A stretch of DNA of 35,269 nucleotides from Thermomicrobiales bacterium (GCA_025928015.1 JAICKJ010000005.1:1-35269); one strand, 5' to 3'. Counted from the first letter of the stretch, positions 25,571 to 34,491 are shown. The notes: generated by a model from the letters alone, not told the origin. Program-made: numbers and translations.

Positions 25571-26365
25571 ATGGCCGAAACCGGCGCCCGGACCGGCACG
25601 CCGACCAAACTGCTCTACCAGACCGACAGCTACCGCCAGGCGTTCGACGCCACGGTCGTCGCCGTCGATCCCGCCGAGCGCGCCGTCGTCCTCGACCAAA
25701 CGGCCTTCTACCCCGGCGGCGGCGGCCAGCCCAATGACATGGGCACGCTGACGGGCGGCGACGCGACCTGGCAGATCGCCAGCGTCCGCAAGGCCGGCGA
25801 TCAGGTGCAGCACATCCTCGACGGCGAGACGCTGCCGAACGTGGGCGATGCGGTCCACGGCGCGCTGGACTGGGAGCGCCGCTACCAGCTCATGCGCACC
25901 CACACCGCGCTCCACGTCCTCTGCGGCGTCGTCTTCCGCGATTACGGATCGCTCGTCACCGGCGGCAACATGCAGCCGGACCACGCCCGCATGGACTTCG
26001 AGATGGACAGCGCCGACTTCACGCCGGGGCGCGTCGCCGAGATCGAGCGGCGGGCGAACGAGGAAATCGGCAAGGACCATCCGATCCGGGTGCAAATCCT
26101 GCCGCGCGAGGATGCGTTTCAAATCCCCGATCTGATCCGCACCAAGATCAACCTTCTGCCACCGGGCATCCCCGAGGTCCGGACGGTCGAGATCGTCGGC
26201 CTCGACCTGCAGGCCGACGGCGGCACCCACGTCGCCAACACGGCCGAGGTCGGCGGCATCAAGGTGGTCGGCACACGCTCCAAGGGCAAGAGCAACAAAC
26301 GCCTGGAGATCGTGCTGACCGCGCCGGACCCTAGCCGCGCGTCAGACGCGCACGCCGCCGTCTGA
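25571..26365 (+). CDS. Alanyl-tRNA editing protein (AlaX-like)
   Basis: FYPGGGGQPNDMGTL; MRTHTALHVLCGVV (HxxxH); GGTHVANTAEVGGIKVVGTRSKGKSNKRLEI (C/H-type second metal motif). Confidence 0.92.
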   Translation: MAETGARTGTPTKLLYQTDSYRQAFDATVVAVDPAERAVVLDQTAFYPGGGGQPNDMGTLTGGDATWQIASVRKAGDQVQHILDGETLPNVGDAVHGALDWERRYQLMRTHTALHVLCGVVFRDYGSLVTGGNMQPDHARMDFEMDSADFTPGRVAEIERRANEEIGKDHPIRVQILPREDAFQIPDLIRTKINLLPPGIPEVRTVEIVGLDLQADGGTHVANTAEVGGIKVVGTRSKGKSNKRLEIVLTAPDPSRASDAHAAV

Positions 26366-26405
26366 CGCCGGTCGCCCGCACCCGCATTTCCACCTGTTCA
26401 GAAGA

Positions 26406-27644
26406 ATGAGAGGACTCCCAGTGGCCGTCGAGACCAGGGACACAACCACCACGCATACGACCCGGCCAGCGGTGCGCGACCGCGTCGCCAGCCGCACGGC
26501 CGCCTACGGCGATTCGATCTGGACCGAGATGGCCCAGATGTTCAAGCAGCACCCGGACCCGGTCTACTTCGGCGATGGCTCGCCGGCGCCGGAGGCGATG
26601 CCGGTCGCGCAGCTTCGCGCCGCCTCGGCTCACGCCTGGGAGAGCGCGCCGAAATCGCTCGGCTACGGCGAGTCGGACGGCTTCCTGCCGTTGCGTGAGC
26701 TGATCGTCGAGCGCATGAAGCCGCGCGGAATTGACGCGACAGCCGGAGACATCATCGTCACACCGGGCAGCACGCAGGGCATCGAGCTGGCCGCGCGGGT
26801 CATGCTCGAGCCGGGCGACGTCGTCATCCTCGAAAACCCGACCTTCCTCGGCGCGATTCAGACCTTCGAGGCCTACGAGCCGCGCTTCGTGCCGATCGAC
26901 GTCGACGAGCACGGCATGGATATCGACGCGCTCGAGCGGGCGCTGGCCAGCGAGCCGCGCGCCAAGCTGGTCTACACGATCCCGACCTTCCAGAACCCGA
27001 CCGGCTCGACCCTGCCGCTCGAACGCCGGCAGCGGATGATCGCGCTGGCACGCGAGTACGGCGTCCTGATCGTCGAGGACGACCCGTACGGCGAGCTCCA
27101 GTACGATGGCGAGGCCGTGCCACCGTTGCGCGCGCTCGATCCGGACGTCCTCTACCTCGGCACATTCTCCAAGACGATCGCGCCGGCGGTCCGCACCGGT
27201 TGGACCGTCGCGCCGAAGGACCTGCAGACCTATCTGCTCGCCGCGCGCGAGCTGATCGACATCCACAATGACCGGATCACCATGCGCACCGTCTACCACA
27301 CCGCCGCCGACGGTTACCTCGATGCGCACCTGCCCTCCGCCCGCGCCCGCTACAAGAGCCGGCGCGACACGATGCTGGCGGCGCTGGAGGAGCACATGCC
27401 GGACGGCGTGACCTGGTCGCGTCCGAATGGCGGCTTCTTCGTCTGGGTCGCCCTGCCAGAGAACATCGACGTGGTCGAGCTGCTCGGCCGGGCCGCGCGA
27501 CGGGGCGTCATCTTCTTCCCGGGCCACTGGTTCTACCCGCGTCAGGAGCGCCGCAACACGTTCCGCCTCTCCTTCTCGACCGTGCCGGAGGACCGCATCC
27601 GCCTCGGCATCCAGCGTCTGGGTGGGGTGCTCCGGCACGACTAG
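26406..27644 (+). CDS. PLP-dependent aminotransferase (class I/II, 2-aminoadipate/MocR-like fold without HTH)
   Basis: IIVTPGSTQGIELAARVMLEPGDVVILENPTFLGAI...YTIPTFQNPTGSTLPLERRQRM...VEDDPYGEL...LGTFSKTIAPAVRTGW. Confidence 0.94.
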   Translation: MRGLPVAVETRDTTTTHTTRPAVRDRVASRTAAYGDSIWTEMAQMFKQHPDPVYFGDGSPAPEAMPVAQLRAASAHAWESAPKSLGYGESDGFLPLRELIVERMKPRGIDATAGDIIVTPGSTQGIELAARVMLEPGDVVILENPTFLGAIQTFEAYEPRFVPIDVDEHGMDIDALERALASEPRAKLVYTIPTFQNPTGSTLPLERRQRMIALAREYGVLIVEDDPYGELQYDGEAVPPLRALDPDVLYLGTFSKTIAPAVRTGWTVAPKDLQTYLLAARELIDIHNDRITMRTVYHTAADGYLDAHLPSARARYKSRRDTMLAALEEHMPDGVTWSRPNGGFFVWVALPENIDVVELLGRAARRGVIFFPGHWFYPRQERRNTFRLSFSTVPEDRIRLGIQRLGGVLRHD

Positions 27645-27662
27645 CCACCGCGCTCTCCGTTC

Positions 27663-27805
27663 GTCATTCTGAGTGGGCGGAGCCCCGAAGAATCCCCCGG
27701 CGAAGCCGGTCCGCCGCAGCGGACAATCGTGCCTCAAGTGGCGAATGCTGCCTGGTGGCAAGCGCTTCGCGCGGGGATTCTTCGGCCTTCGGCCCTCAGA
27801 ATGAC
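27663..27805. repeat. MITE/REP-like intergenic repeat (GTCATTCTGAG family), copy 2 (inverted relative to copy 1)
   Basis: Terminal inverted repeats GTCATTCTGAG / CTCAGAATGAC; inner GAAGAATCCCC / GGGGATTCTTC. Confidence 0.85.
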
Positions 27806-27896
27806 GGTCATCCCGATCCCACTCCGCGCGGTGTCAACTGTTTGACGGCGCGACCGTCTCCTCCGATCTTCAATGGAAGGCATGGAGGAGCGCGCA

Positions 27897-29102
27897 ATGG
27901 AGCAGGAGCAAGCAATTGGCGAGGCGCTACGGGAGCTGCTGGGCATCGACGGCGACGCCGATCCTACCGCCGCCTACAGCAGACTCTGGACGCAGCCGGG
28001 CGTCTGTCCGCTGGCGCCGGCCGATGCGGTCGTCACGCTCGCCTACGCTGAGGGCGCGACCGTCCTGCGCGACGCGCGGCAGTTCGCACAATGGCCGAGT
28101 GCCGGCCTCTTCCCCGCGCATCCCGAGGATCCCGATCCAGCCCATGACGCCGAGCGCCGCCGCCGTGCGCGCCAGCGGCTCTACGAGGCGCTGGCCGTTC
28201 CCCGCCGCGCCAACGAATTGCAACCGCGGATGGAGCGAATCGCGGCGACGCTCGTCGCGGAGCTTCCGGCCAGCCGGGCCGATCTCGTCAGCGCCTTCGC
28301 CAGCCCGTTCACCGTCGCCGTCATGGGCGAGTTCATGGGGTTGCCGTCGCCCGCCTGGCCGAACTACTGGGCGCGCTGGCTCGCGGAACACCGGCCCTAC
28401 GGAAAACATCCGCGGATCAGCGTCGGACCATATACCGACCGGATCAGGCAGCGCCCCTTGCGAGCGGCGCAGGAGGAGTTGAATCAGGCAATCCTGGCCC
28501 AACTCCACGGCGAGGCGAGCCCCGGCAGCGTGCTGGACACGCTGGGCGAGGCCGTCATCGATGGTGACCTGACCGAAGCGGACGTGCTTTGCATCGTCCC
28601 GGCGCTCTCCCACACGGTCATCAGCATGACCAGCCTCATCGCCGCCGTCACCCGCCGCCTGCTGATCGCGCCCGACCTGGCCCGCGCCGCCATCGCGGCG
28701 CCATCGACGCTGACCCAGGTCATCGAGGAGACCCTGCGGCTGGAACCACCCGTCGCCGCCGTGCTGCGATCGGCAGAGCATGCGACCAGCATCGGAAACG
28801 AGCGTATCGGCGCCGGCGAGGCGGTCGTCGTCCACATCGCGGCGTCAAATCGCGACCCCGCCCGCTTCGCCCATCCCAACCGCCTCGATCCGGACCGACC
28901 ACGATCGAGCTGCCGCCACCTCTCCTTCGGCGCGGGCCCCAACAGTTGCGTCGGCGCACCGCTCGCACGCCGGGCCGCGTTGGCCGGCGTCGCCGCCCTG
29001 CTGCCGCGCCTGCCGCGGATGCAGCTCACCGACGAGCGGCTCCCCTCCTGGCCGCATCCGTTCAACCCGGGGCTCCAGCGCCTCTATGTGGAGGTCGATT
29101 GA
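27897..29102 (+). CDS. Cytochrome P450
   Basis: EETLRLEPPV (ExxR), LSFGAGPNSCVGAPLARRAALAGVAALLPRLP (heme-Cys loop). GGAGGAG SD supports ATG 27897; ATG 27873 is an alternative. Confidence 0.92.
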   Translation: MEQEQAIGEALRELLGIDGDADPTAAYSRLWTQPGVCPLAPADAVVTLAYAEGATVLRDARQFAQWPSAGLFPAHPEDPDPAHDAERRRRARQRLYEALAVPRRANELQPRMERIAATLVAELPASRADLVSAFASPFTVAVMGEFMGLPSPAWPNYWARWLAEHRPYGKHPRISVGPYTDRIRQRPLRAAQEELNQAILAQLHGEASPGSVLDTLGEAVIDGDLTEADVLCIVPALSHTVISMTSLIAAVTRRLLIAPDLARAAIAAPSTLTQVIEETLRLEPPVAAVLRSAEHATSIGNERIGAGEAVVVHIAASNRDPARFAHPNRLDPDRPRSSCRHLSFGAGPNSCVGAPLARRAALAGVAALLPRLPRMQLTDERLPSWPHPFNPGLQRLYVEVD

Positions 29103-29103
29103 C

Positions 29104-30015
29104 GTGTTATTCGACATCCATCCGCTGACATCCAACGAGGCCGCTGCCTACGTGCCGATGACCTTCCCCACCCGGGAGCCGTTGCTCCACGCCTGCGACG
29201 TCGATCCACACGTGATCGCGCTGGGCGCGACGTTTCGCGGCCAGCCGGTCGGGCTGGCACTGGCGGAAATCGCCAACGAAGGTCCTGGGATCGTCCGAAC
29301 GATCTATGTCGCGCCGGATTGCCGGAGTTTCGGGGTCGGATTGACGCTCCTGGCGAGGGCCGAAGAGGCGCTGGCGCGGCGCGGCGCGACCGCCGCTCGC
29401 CTCACCTATCTGGCTGGATTGGCGACGACGCCGCACTGGGAGCGCATTCTTGCCCACCGCGGCTGGAACACGCCACAAATCGACATGCTCCACCTGCGGG
29501 CGACGACGGAGATCACGCGAGCGCCCTGGATCAGGTTCACCCGGTTGCCCGCGGGCATGACCGCTTTCCCCTGGTCCGATCTCACCGACGCCGACCGGCA
29601 CGAGATCGACGCCCGACAGGCGGCCGAGGGCTGGATCCCGCCCGAGCTGGTGCCCTGGCGCTGGGAAGCGGGCTACGACCCACGATGCAGCCTCGCGCTG
29701 CGCGCGCATGGCCGGGTGATCGGCTGGGTGATCACCCAGCCGGTTGGCGAGGACAGCATCAGGTTCTCCGACGCCTGGATCGATCGCGCCTTCCAGCGCG
29801 GCAAGGTCCCACCCTTCCTGCCGCTCTGCATCGCCGCCTTTCGCCGCGCCGAGGCGACCGGCGACTACCGGTACGGTTTGTTCGATTTCTCCTCCCACCA
29901 GAAGCCGGTCTTTCACTTCGTGCAAAGGTGGGTCGTGCCCTACGCGGAGTCGGTCCGGATGACGATGGTGACCAGCAAGGAGCTTCAAGCGGCACCGGCG
30001 GTCAGGATGTCCTGA
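29104..30015 (+). CDS. GNAT-family acyltransferase (two GNAT-like halves)
   Basis: GTG start 1 nt after the P450 stop; GIVRTIYVAPDCRSFGVGLTLLARAEEALARRGATAARL (first half); second half RVIGWVITQPV...; C-terminal PVFHFVQRWVVPYAESVRMTMVTSKEL. Confidence 0.8.
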   Translation: MLFDIHPLTSNEAAAYVPMTFPTREPLLHACDVDPHVIALGATFRGQPVGLALAEIANEGPGIVRTIYVAPDCRSFGVGLTLLARAEEALARRGATAARLTYLAGLATTPHWERILAHRGWNTPQIDMLHLRATTEITRAPWIRFTRLPAGMTAFPWSDLTDADRHEIDARQAAEGWIPPELVPWRWEAGYDPRCSLALRAHGRVIGWVITQPVGEDSIRFSDAWIDRAFQRGKVPPFLPLCIAAFRRAEATGDYRYGLFDFSSHQKPVFHFVQRWVVPYAESVRMTMVTSKELQAAPAVRMS

Positions 30016-30022
30016 CCGCCGG
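29995..30022. terminator. Perfect 13-bp hairpin between convergent GNAT and NHLP genes
   Basis: CCGGCGGTCAGGA tg TCCTGACCGCCGG. Confidence 0.6.
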
Positions 30023-30049
30023 CTGCTGAAAACCGTCATGCCATGCTGA

Positions 30050-30439
30050 TCAGCCGCGCACGCCGCCGACCGAGCGGCCCGGGACATAGGGAACTGTGGG
30101 GTCTCCCTTGCCCGTCTCGTCGTAATACCCGGCGACCTCACGATCACCCAGCTCCGTCCGGGCGATAACGGCGTCGTTCAGCTCGTCCGCCGCCAGCGGC
30201 AGGACGAAATGCAACGACTCCGGCGTCTCCTCGTGGACGTGGATCGCCACCCGCGCGGGCAGCGTCACGCCCAGCTCCTGCTCGACCGTCGCCCGCGGCT
30301 CCTTCAGCAACCGCGCGCGGAACGCCTTGTCCCGCTTGGCGCGATCGACGAACTCCGCCGTGATGAAGTCCCGCGGTCCCTTGACCGGCGACGGTACCGG
30401 CTGTGCCGCAGGCTGTGCCGCAGGTCGTGCCTCTGTCAT
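30050..30439 (-). CDS. NHLP (nitrile hydratase alpha-like leader) family RiPP precursor-like peptide
   Basis: FVDRAKRDKAFRARLLKEPRATVEQELGVTLPARVAIHVHEETPESLHFVLPLAADELNDAVIARTELGDREVAGYYDETGKGDPTVPYVPGRSVGGVRG: NHLP leader pattern (AFRxxLLxxPrAaxexElGvxlPxxvxixVhEeTpxxxhfVLP) with a short C-terminal tail. Confidence 0.82.
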   Translation of the reverse strand: MTEARPAAQPAAQPVPSPVKGPRDFITAEFVDRAKRDKAFRARLLKEPRATVEQELGVTLPARVAIHVHEETPESLHFVLPLAADELNDAVIARTELGDREVAGYYDETGKGDPTVPYVPGRSVGGVRG

Positions 30440-30685
30440 GGCAGCTTCCTTTCAGTTGACCGGACGCCCCGGCGGCGTCCTCGCGATTGCAACCCGATCA
30501 TATCTTCTCACGATCCATGTCGGCAGTAAACCAGTTGACAACCTAGGCGTGCGCGCCGCCCACCGATGCCGGCGATCACTGGCGCGGGATCGTGTGCTAC
30601 CCTCTTCCTGCGCGATGCCCGTGCGGCGTCGCGCGGCTCATCGATCCGTCTCCATCACGCTGTTGCTCCCGGAGCGCCCGCCCGC

Positions 30686-31237
30686 ATGCCAGTTGCTCTC
30701 GCCATCGACGTCAACAAGATCCCGCTCGGCCCGTTCGACACCCGCCTCTGGTGGCTGCTGATCGGCCTCTGCGTCGCGCTGCTGCTCACCTTGCAGGCGG
30801 TCGAGACGGCGGTCGAAGGCGCCTGGCCGAGTGACCGGCGGCCGACCCAGTTCGCGCCCCGCGCCCGCACGGTGCAAGCCTCCTGGGCCTGGGTGGCGAT
30901 GCTCATCATCCCTGGCGGCCTGCTGGCGATCGGCAACGTCGCCGCGCTGATCTGGCGCAAGTCGCCCCACACTGACGCGCAACTCGTCGGCAGCGTGCTG
31001 CTCGGCATCGGCTGGATCCTCTTCCTGCTCTTCAGCCTCGACGTCTTCCGCCTAGGCCGGCTGATGGGCAATCTCGGCATCGTCGGTCCGCTCGCGCTGA
31101 TGCTGATCCTCATCCTCGGCGATATCCTGCTCCTGATCGGGCTCACCGACGTCCTCCCGGCGTGGCATGTTGTACGCGATGCCATCGGCAATGGATTGCA
31201 GGACGTCGTCGATCGCCTGCCATTCATCGGGAACTGA
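30686..31237 (+). CDS. Hypothetical membrane protein (183 aa, about 4 TM)
   Basis: MPVALAIDVNKIPLGPFDTRLWWLLIGLCVALLLTLQAVETAVEG...WAWVAMLIIPGGLLAIGNVAALIWRK...VGSVLLGIGWILFLLFSLDVFRL... Confidence 0.65.
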   Translation: MPVALAIDVNKIPLGPFDTRLWWLLIGLCVALLLTLQAVETAVEGAWPSDRRPTQFAPRARTVQASWAWVAMLIIPGGLLAIGNVAALIWRKSPHTDAQLVGSVLLGIGWILFLLFSLDVFRLGRLMGNLGIVGPLALMLILILGDILLLIGLTDVLPAWHVVRDAIGNGLQDVVDRLPFIGN

Positions 31238-31262
31238 CCGCCGCGTTGAGGATCGCCGGACC

Positions 31263-32870
31263 ATGACGGGTCGCGAACCAGGAGTGCCAACGGAGCAGGG
31301 ACGCGCAGCGGCGCCGCGGGGCGCCGGCCGCGCGGCGCGGCCGGCGCCCCGTCTGCGCACCCGCCCAACCGTCAACCCGACCCGCAAGCCGGATCGCCCG
31401 ACCGCGCCGGCCAACGGCAAGACCGCCAACGGCGACGAGGAGCAGGGCTACGGCGTCGAGCTCCACCCGATCGGCGGCGTCTTCGGCGCGACGGAGACGC
31501 CGGGGTACAAGCCCGCGATCCGGCCGGTCCGGCACATCATTCCCCGCCGTCGCACCACGTTGCGGGTGGCGCCGGTGGAGGGCGAGCCGTCCCTCATGGA
31601 CGACCCGAACTTCCGCGCGCTCTGGCTCTCCCGCCTCTTTTCGCAAACGGCCCAGAGCGCCGTGCTCTACGCGCTGCTGATCCTCGTCGTCGATATCTCA
31701 AACCGCTCGTTCTACAATTCGCTCTTCGTCGTCTGCGCCAACATCCCCTCGATCGCCTTCGGCCTGCCCGCCGGCGTCGTCGTCGACACCGTCCCACGCC
31801 GGCAGCTCATGATCATGCTGAACGGCCTCCGGTTCCTTTTCATGCTGGTCATGGTCGCCATCGAGCCCTCGCTGCCCGGCGTCTTCGCCGCCACGCTCGG
31901 CGTCTGGACGATCCACCAGTTCTATTCGCCATCCGAATCGTCGGTGCTGGCCTCACTGGTGCCCACGGAGCGCTACACCTCCGCCCAGGCCCTCTCGAAC
32001 CTGGCGTTGACGCTCTCCCAGCTCTTCGGGCTCGTCATCCTCGCCCCGTTGCTGCTGAAAACGTCCGGGCCGCGCATGGTCTTCGCCATGGCCGGCGCCC
32101 TCTGGGTCATGGCCGGCGCGCTGAACTTCGTCCTGCCGACCGCGCTGGACGCCGCCCACCGGGTGCGTCGCCAGCGCCGCTCGCTGCGCGATTCGCTCGG
32201 CAACGGCTGGCGCTTCGCGCTGGCCGACCGCGTGACGATGGAGGCGATCGTTGACGACGTGATGGTCGGCATCGGCATGAGCGCCCTCGTCGTCATCATG
32301 CCGTTCTACCTCGAGCGGGTGCTGGGTACCTCCAAGGAGAACACCGTCTTCGTCTTCGCCCCGGCGGCGCTCGGCCTCGTCCTCGGCCTCCGGGCCGCGC
32401 CCGTGCTGGCGCGGGCCTTCGGCAGCCTGCGTAGCGTGCTCAGCGCGTTGCTCATCTTCGCGCTCAGCGTCGGCGCGCTCGGCTTCGTCGAGACGATCTA
32501 CGACTTCATCGCCCACACGATGCGCTTCCCGCTCGACGATATCTCCGACGCCGCGCGCATCTCGCCGCTGATCCTGATCGCAATGGCCCTCTCGATCCCG
32601 GCCGGCTTCGCCTCGGCGATCGTCAACGTCGGCGCCCGGGCGATCCTCCTGGAGCGGACACCCTCCACCGTGCGCGGTCAGGTGATCGCGACGCAGGGCC
32701 TCATGGGCAACGTCGGCGCCCTCGTCCCGACCTTGCTCGCGGGGATCGCCGCCGACCTGGTCGGCGTCAAATCGATCGCCGTCGGCATCGCCCTCTTCAT
32801 GATCCTCTCATCGCTCGCGGTCCACTTCTACAGCCGCCGCCCGACCCCCTTGCCCGCGCCCCTCGCCTGA
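31263..32870 (+). CDS. MFS transporter with about 110-aa low-complexity N-terminal extension (start uncertain)
   Basis: MDDPNFRALWLSRLFSQTAQSAVLYALLILVVDISNRSFYNSLFVVCANIPSIAFGLPAGVVVDTVPRRQLMIMLNGLRF. Confidence 0.88.
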   Translation: MTGREPGVPTEQGRAAAPRGAGRAARPAPRLRTRPTVNPTRKPDRPTAPANGKTANGDEEQGYGVELHPIGGVFGATETPGYKPAIRPVRHIIPRRRTTLRVAPVEGEPSLMDDPNFRALWLSRLFSQTAQSAVLYALLILVVDISNRSFYNSLFVVCANIPSIAFGLPAGVVVDTVPRRQLMIMLNGLRFLFMLVMVAIEPSLPGVFAATLGVWTIHQFYSPSESSVLASLVPTERYTSAQALSNLALTLSQLFGLVILAPLLLKTSGPRMVFAMAGALWVMAGALNFVLPTALDAAHRVRRQRRSLRDSLGNGWRFALADRVTMEAIVDDVMVGIGMSALVVIMPFYLERVLGTSKENTVFVFAPAALGLVLGLRAAPVLARAFGSLRSVLSALLIFALSVGALGFVETIYDFIAHTMRFPLDDISDAARISPLILIAMALSIPAGFASAIVNVGARAILLERTPSTVRGQVIATQGLMGNVGALVPTLLAGIAADLVGVKSIAVGIALFMILSSLAVHFYSRRPTPLPAPLA

Positions 32871-32895
32871 GTGAGTTTGGCATGGATCCCGGCGA

Positions 32896-34491
32896 TCAAT
32901 CCTGCGGGGCGCTCGGAAGCCAGCCGAGGACGATACCGTTCAGCAGTGGCGCTGGCTTGGCGTTCGGATTCATGGCCAGCAGCGAGGTCCGCAGCGGCTG
33001 CGCTTCCGTCACGGTCGTCGTCGAGATGGCCGCGCATTTGCCCCCGGGCGAGAAGGTGGTCATCGTCAAGGTGTAGGGGCCGTTCTCCGCATCGGCGATC
33101 GGCACGCTCCAGGCTCGGTCGGACTGCCCGTCGATGATGTCCAGCCGGGCGGCACCGTCCGTCAGCATCGGCGTCAACGCGACGATCCCGCTGGCGCGGC
33201 CGGAGATCAGCCCGGCCCGCCCGAAGGCGGCGATATCCGCCGCCGGCGCTCCGGTGAGATCCCCGATCTCGGTGTCGAGCAGCGCGTAGGCCCACTCGGC
33301 CGGCATCTCGCCGCCGCGCGCGGCGGCGAGCAGCAGCCACCGGTTGTCCCGAGGCCACCCATCGACCACATCCGCCGCGTCCGCGTGGATCTGCGTTTGC
33401 TTGAGGCTCGTCAGGTCGATATGCCACCAGCGTGACGTCCAGACCCCATTGTGTTCGGCCGTCGTCTGGTAGACCATCGCCTTGCCGGACGGGCTGACCA
33501 CGCCGTCGGTCACCGGCCCGTCCACCTCGCCGACGACCTGAGTCTCGCCGCCAACGGTCGCCGGCCGGGTCATGACCTCCTGATCGCGCAGCAGTACCAG
33601 CCCGTCGCCGCCAAAGGCCAGGCCACCGATCTTCATCTCCTCGCCGAACTCGTCGACCCTGCGCTCGTTGCCGGTCGCGAGATCGCGAATGTAGACCTCC
33701 TTGAGGCCCGGCGCGGCGCGCAGCACGGCCAGCGAGTGGCCATCGGGCGAGAAGGCGGCCGCATCGGGATAGACGAAGCCGTCGAGCAGCTTGGCTTTGG
33801 TCAAATCGCCCGGGATAACGACCACCGGGTAGGAACCCGACGGCGCCAGCGCCGGTTCTTCCTCCGGCGCATGGCGGCTGGATCCGACCGCGAGCGAAAG
33901 CAGCACATCCGTGCCGCCATTGGCGGACACATTCCGGAACGACGCCGGGAACCGGGCATGTGCCCCGGCGATCTTCGCCAACGACCGTTCCGCGCCGGTC
34001 CGCACATCGACGATATCCCAGCCACCCACCTTCAGGACCAGGAGATAGACGCCGACGAGCGCGTAGCTCGGCGTGTTCGCGTAATCGCGCGGCGTGCCGG
34101 TCGGCGCGCCGTAGCGCCGGGCATCGCCGCGAGTGACGTCATAGAGCCACGTCTCGCCGGTCGCGGTCGGCACGACGAACTTGTCCTTGACCGGCGTCGG
34201 CACGAGCTTTAGCGCGCCGGGCACCGGAAACTGACCCAGCGGCGTGCCGTCCGGCGCGACGAGCATCGAGCGCTCCTGCTTGTCGCGGTCGCGGGTGAAC
34301 GGCGCCGTGGAGACGACGAGCGCGCCGCCAGCGGCGCGACAATCGGCCGGAATGGCGCCGCCTGGCGCCGGCGTGGCCGCGCCCGGTGTGGCGACTGGCG
34401 GCGTCTGGGCCCGTGCGCCCGGCGCGACGATGCTGGCGAACAGCGCGACGAGGACGAGCCGCGTCAGTAACCTGGATACGTGAACGATCAA
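32896..34491 (-). CDS. Secreted WD40/beta-propeller-like protein
   Basis: Signal peptide LIVHVSRLLTRLVLVALFASIVAPGARAQ; repeats such as AAFSPDGHSLAVLRAAPGLKEVYIRDLATGNERRVDEFG. TTG start with GGGGAGGGG SD inferred. Confidence 0.72.
   Translation of the reverse strand: MIVHVSRLLTRLVLVALFASIVAPGARAQTPPVATPGAATPAPGGAIPADCRAAGGALVVSTAPFTRDRDKQERSMLVAPDGTPLGQFPVPGALKLVPTPVKDKFVVPTATGETWLYDVTRGDARRYGAPTGTPRDYANTPSYALVGVYLLVLKVGGWDIVDVRTGAERSLAKIAGAHARFPASFRNVSANGGTDVLLSLAVGSSRHAPEEEPALAPSGSYPVVVIPGDLTKAKLLDGFVYPDAAAFSPDGHSLAVLRAAPGLKEVYIRDLATGNERRVDEFGEEMKIGGLAFGGDGLVLLRDQEVMTRPATVGGETQVVGEVDGPVTDGVVSPSGKAMVYQTTAEHNGVWTSRWWHIDLTSLKQTQIHADAADVVDGWPRDNRWLLLAAARGGEMPAEWAYALLDTEIGDLTGAPAADIAAFGRAGLISGRASGIVALTPMLTDGAARLDIIDGQSDRAWSVPIADAENGPYTLTMTTFSPGGKCAAISTTTVTEAQPLRTSLLAMNPNAKPAPLLNGIVLGWLPSAPQD

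Noticed and set aside
26331-27761. 476-aa minus-strand ORF opposite the aminotransferase
   Set aside because: Antisense of a clear class I aminotransferase; begins inside the repeat element.
30050-30439. Lanthipeptide or thiopeptide precursor interpretation
   Set aside because: Tail contains no Cys and a single Ser; no LanM, YcaO or cyclodehydratase gene in the window.
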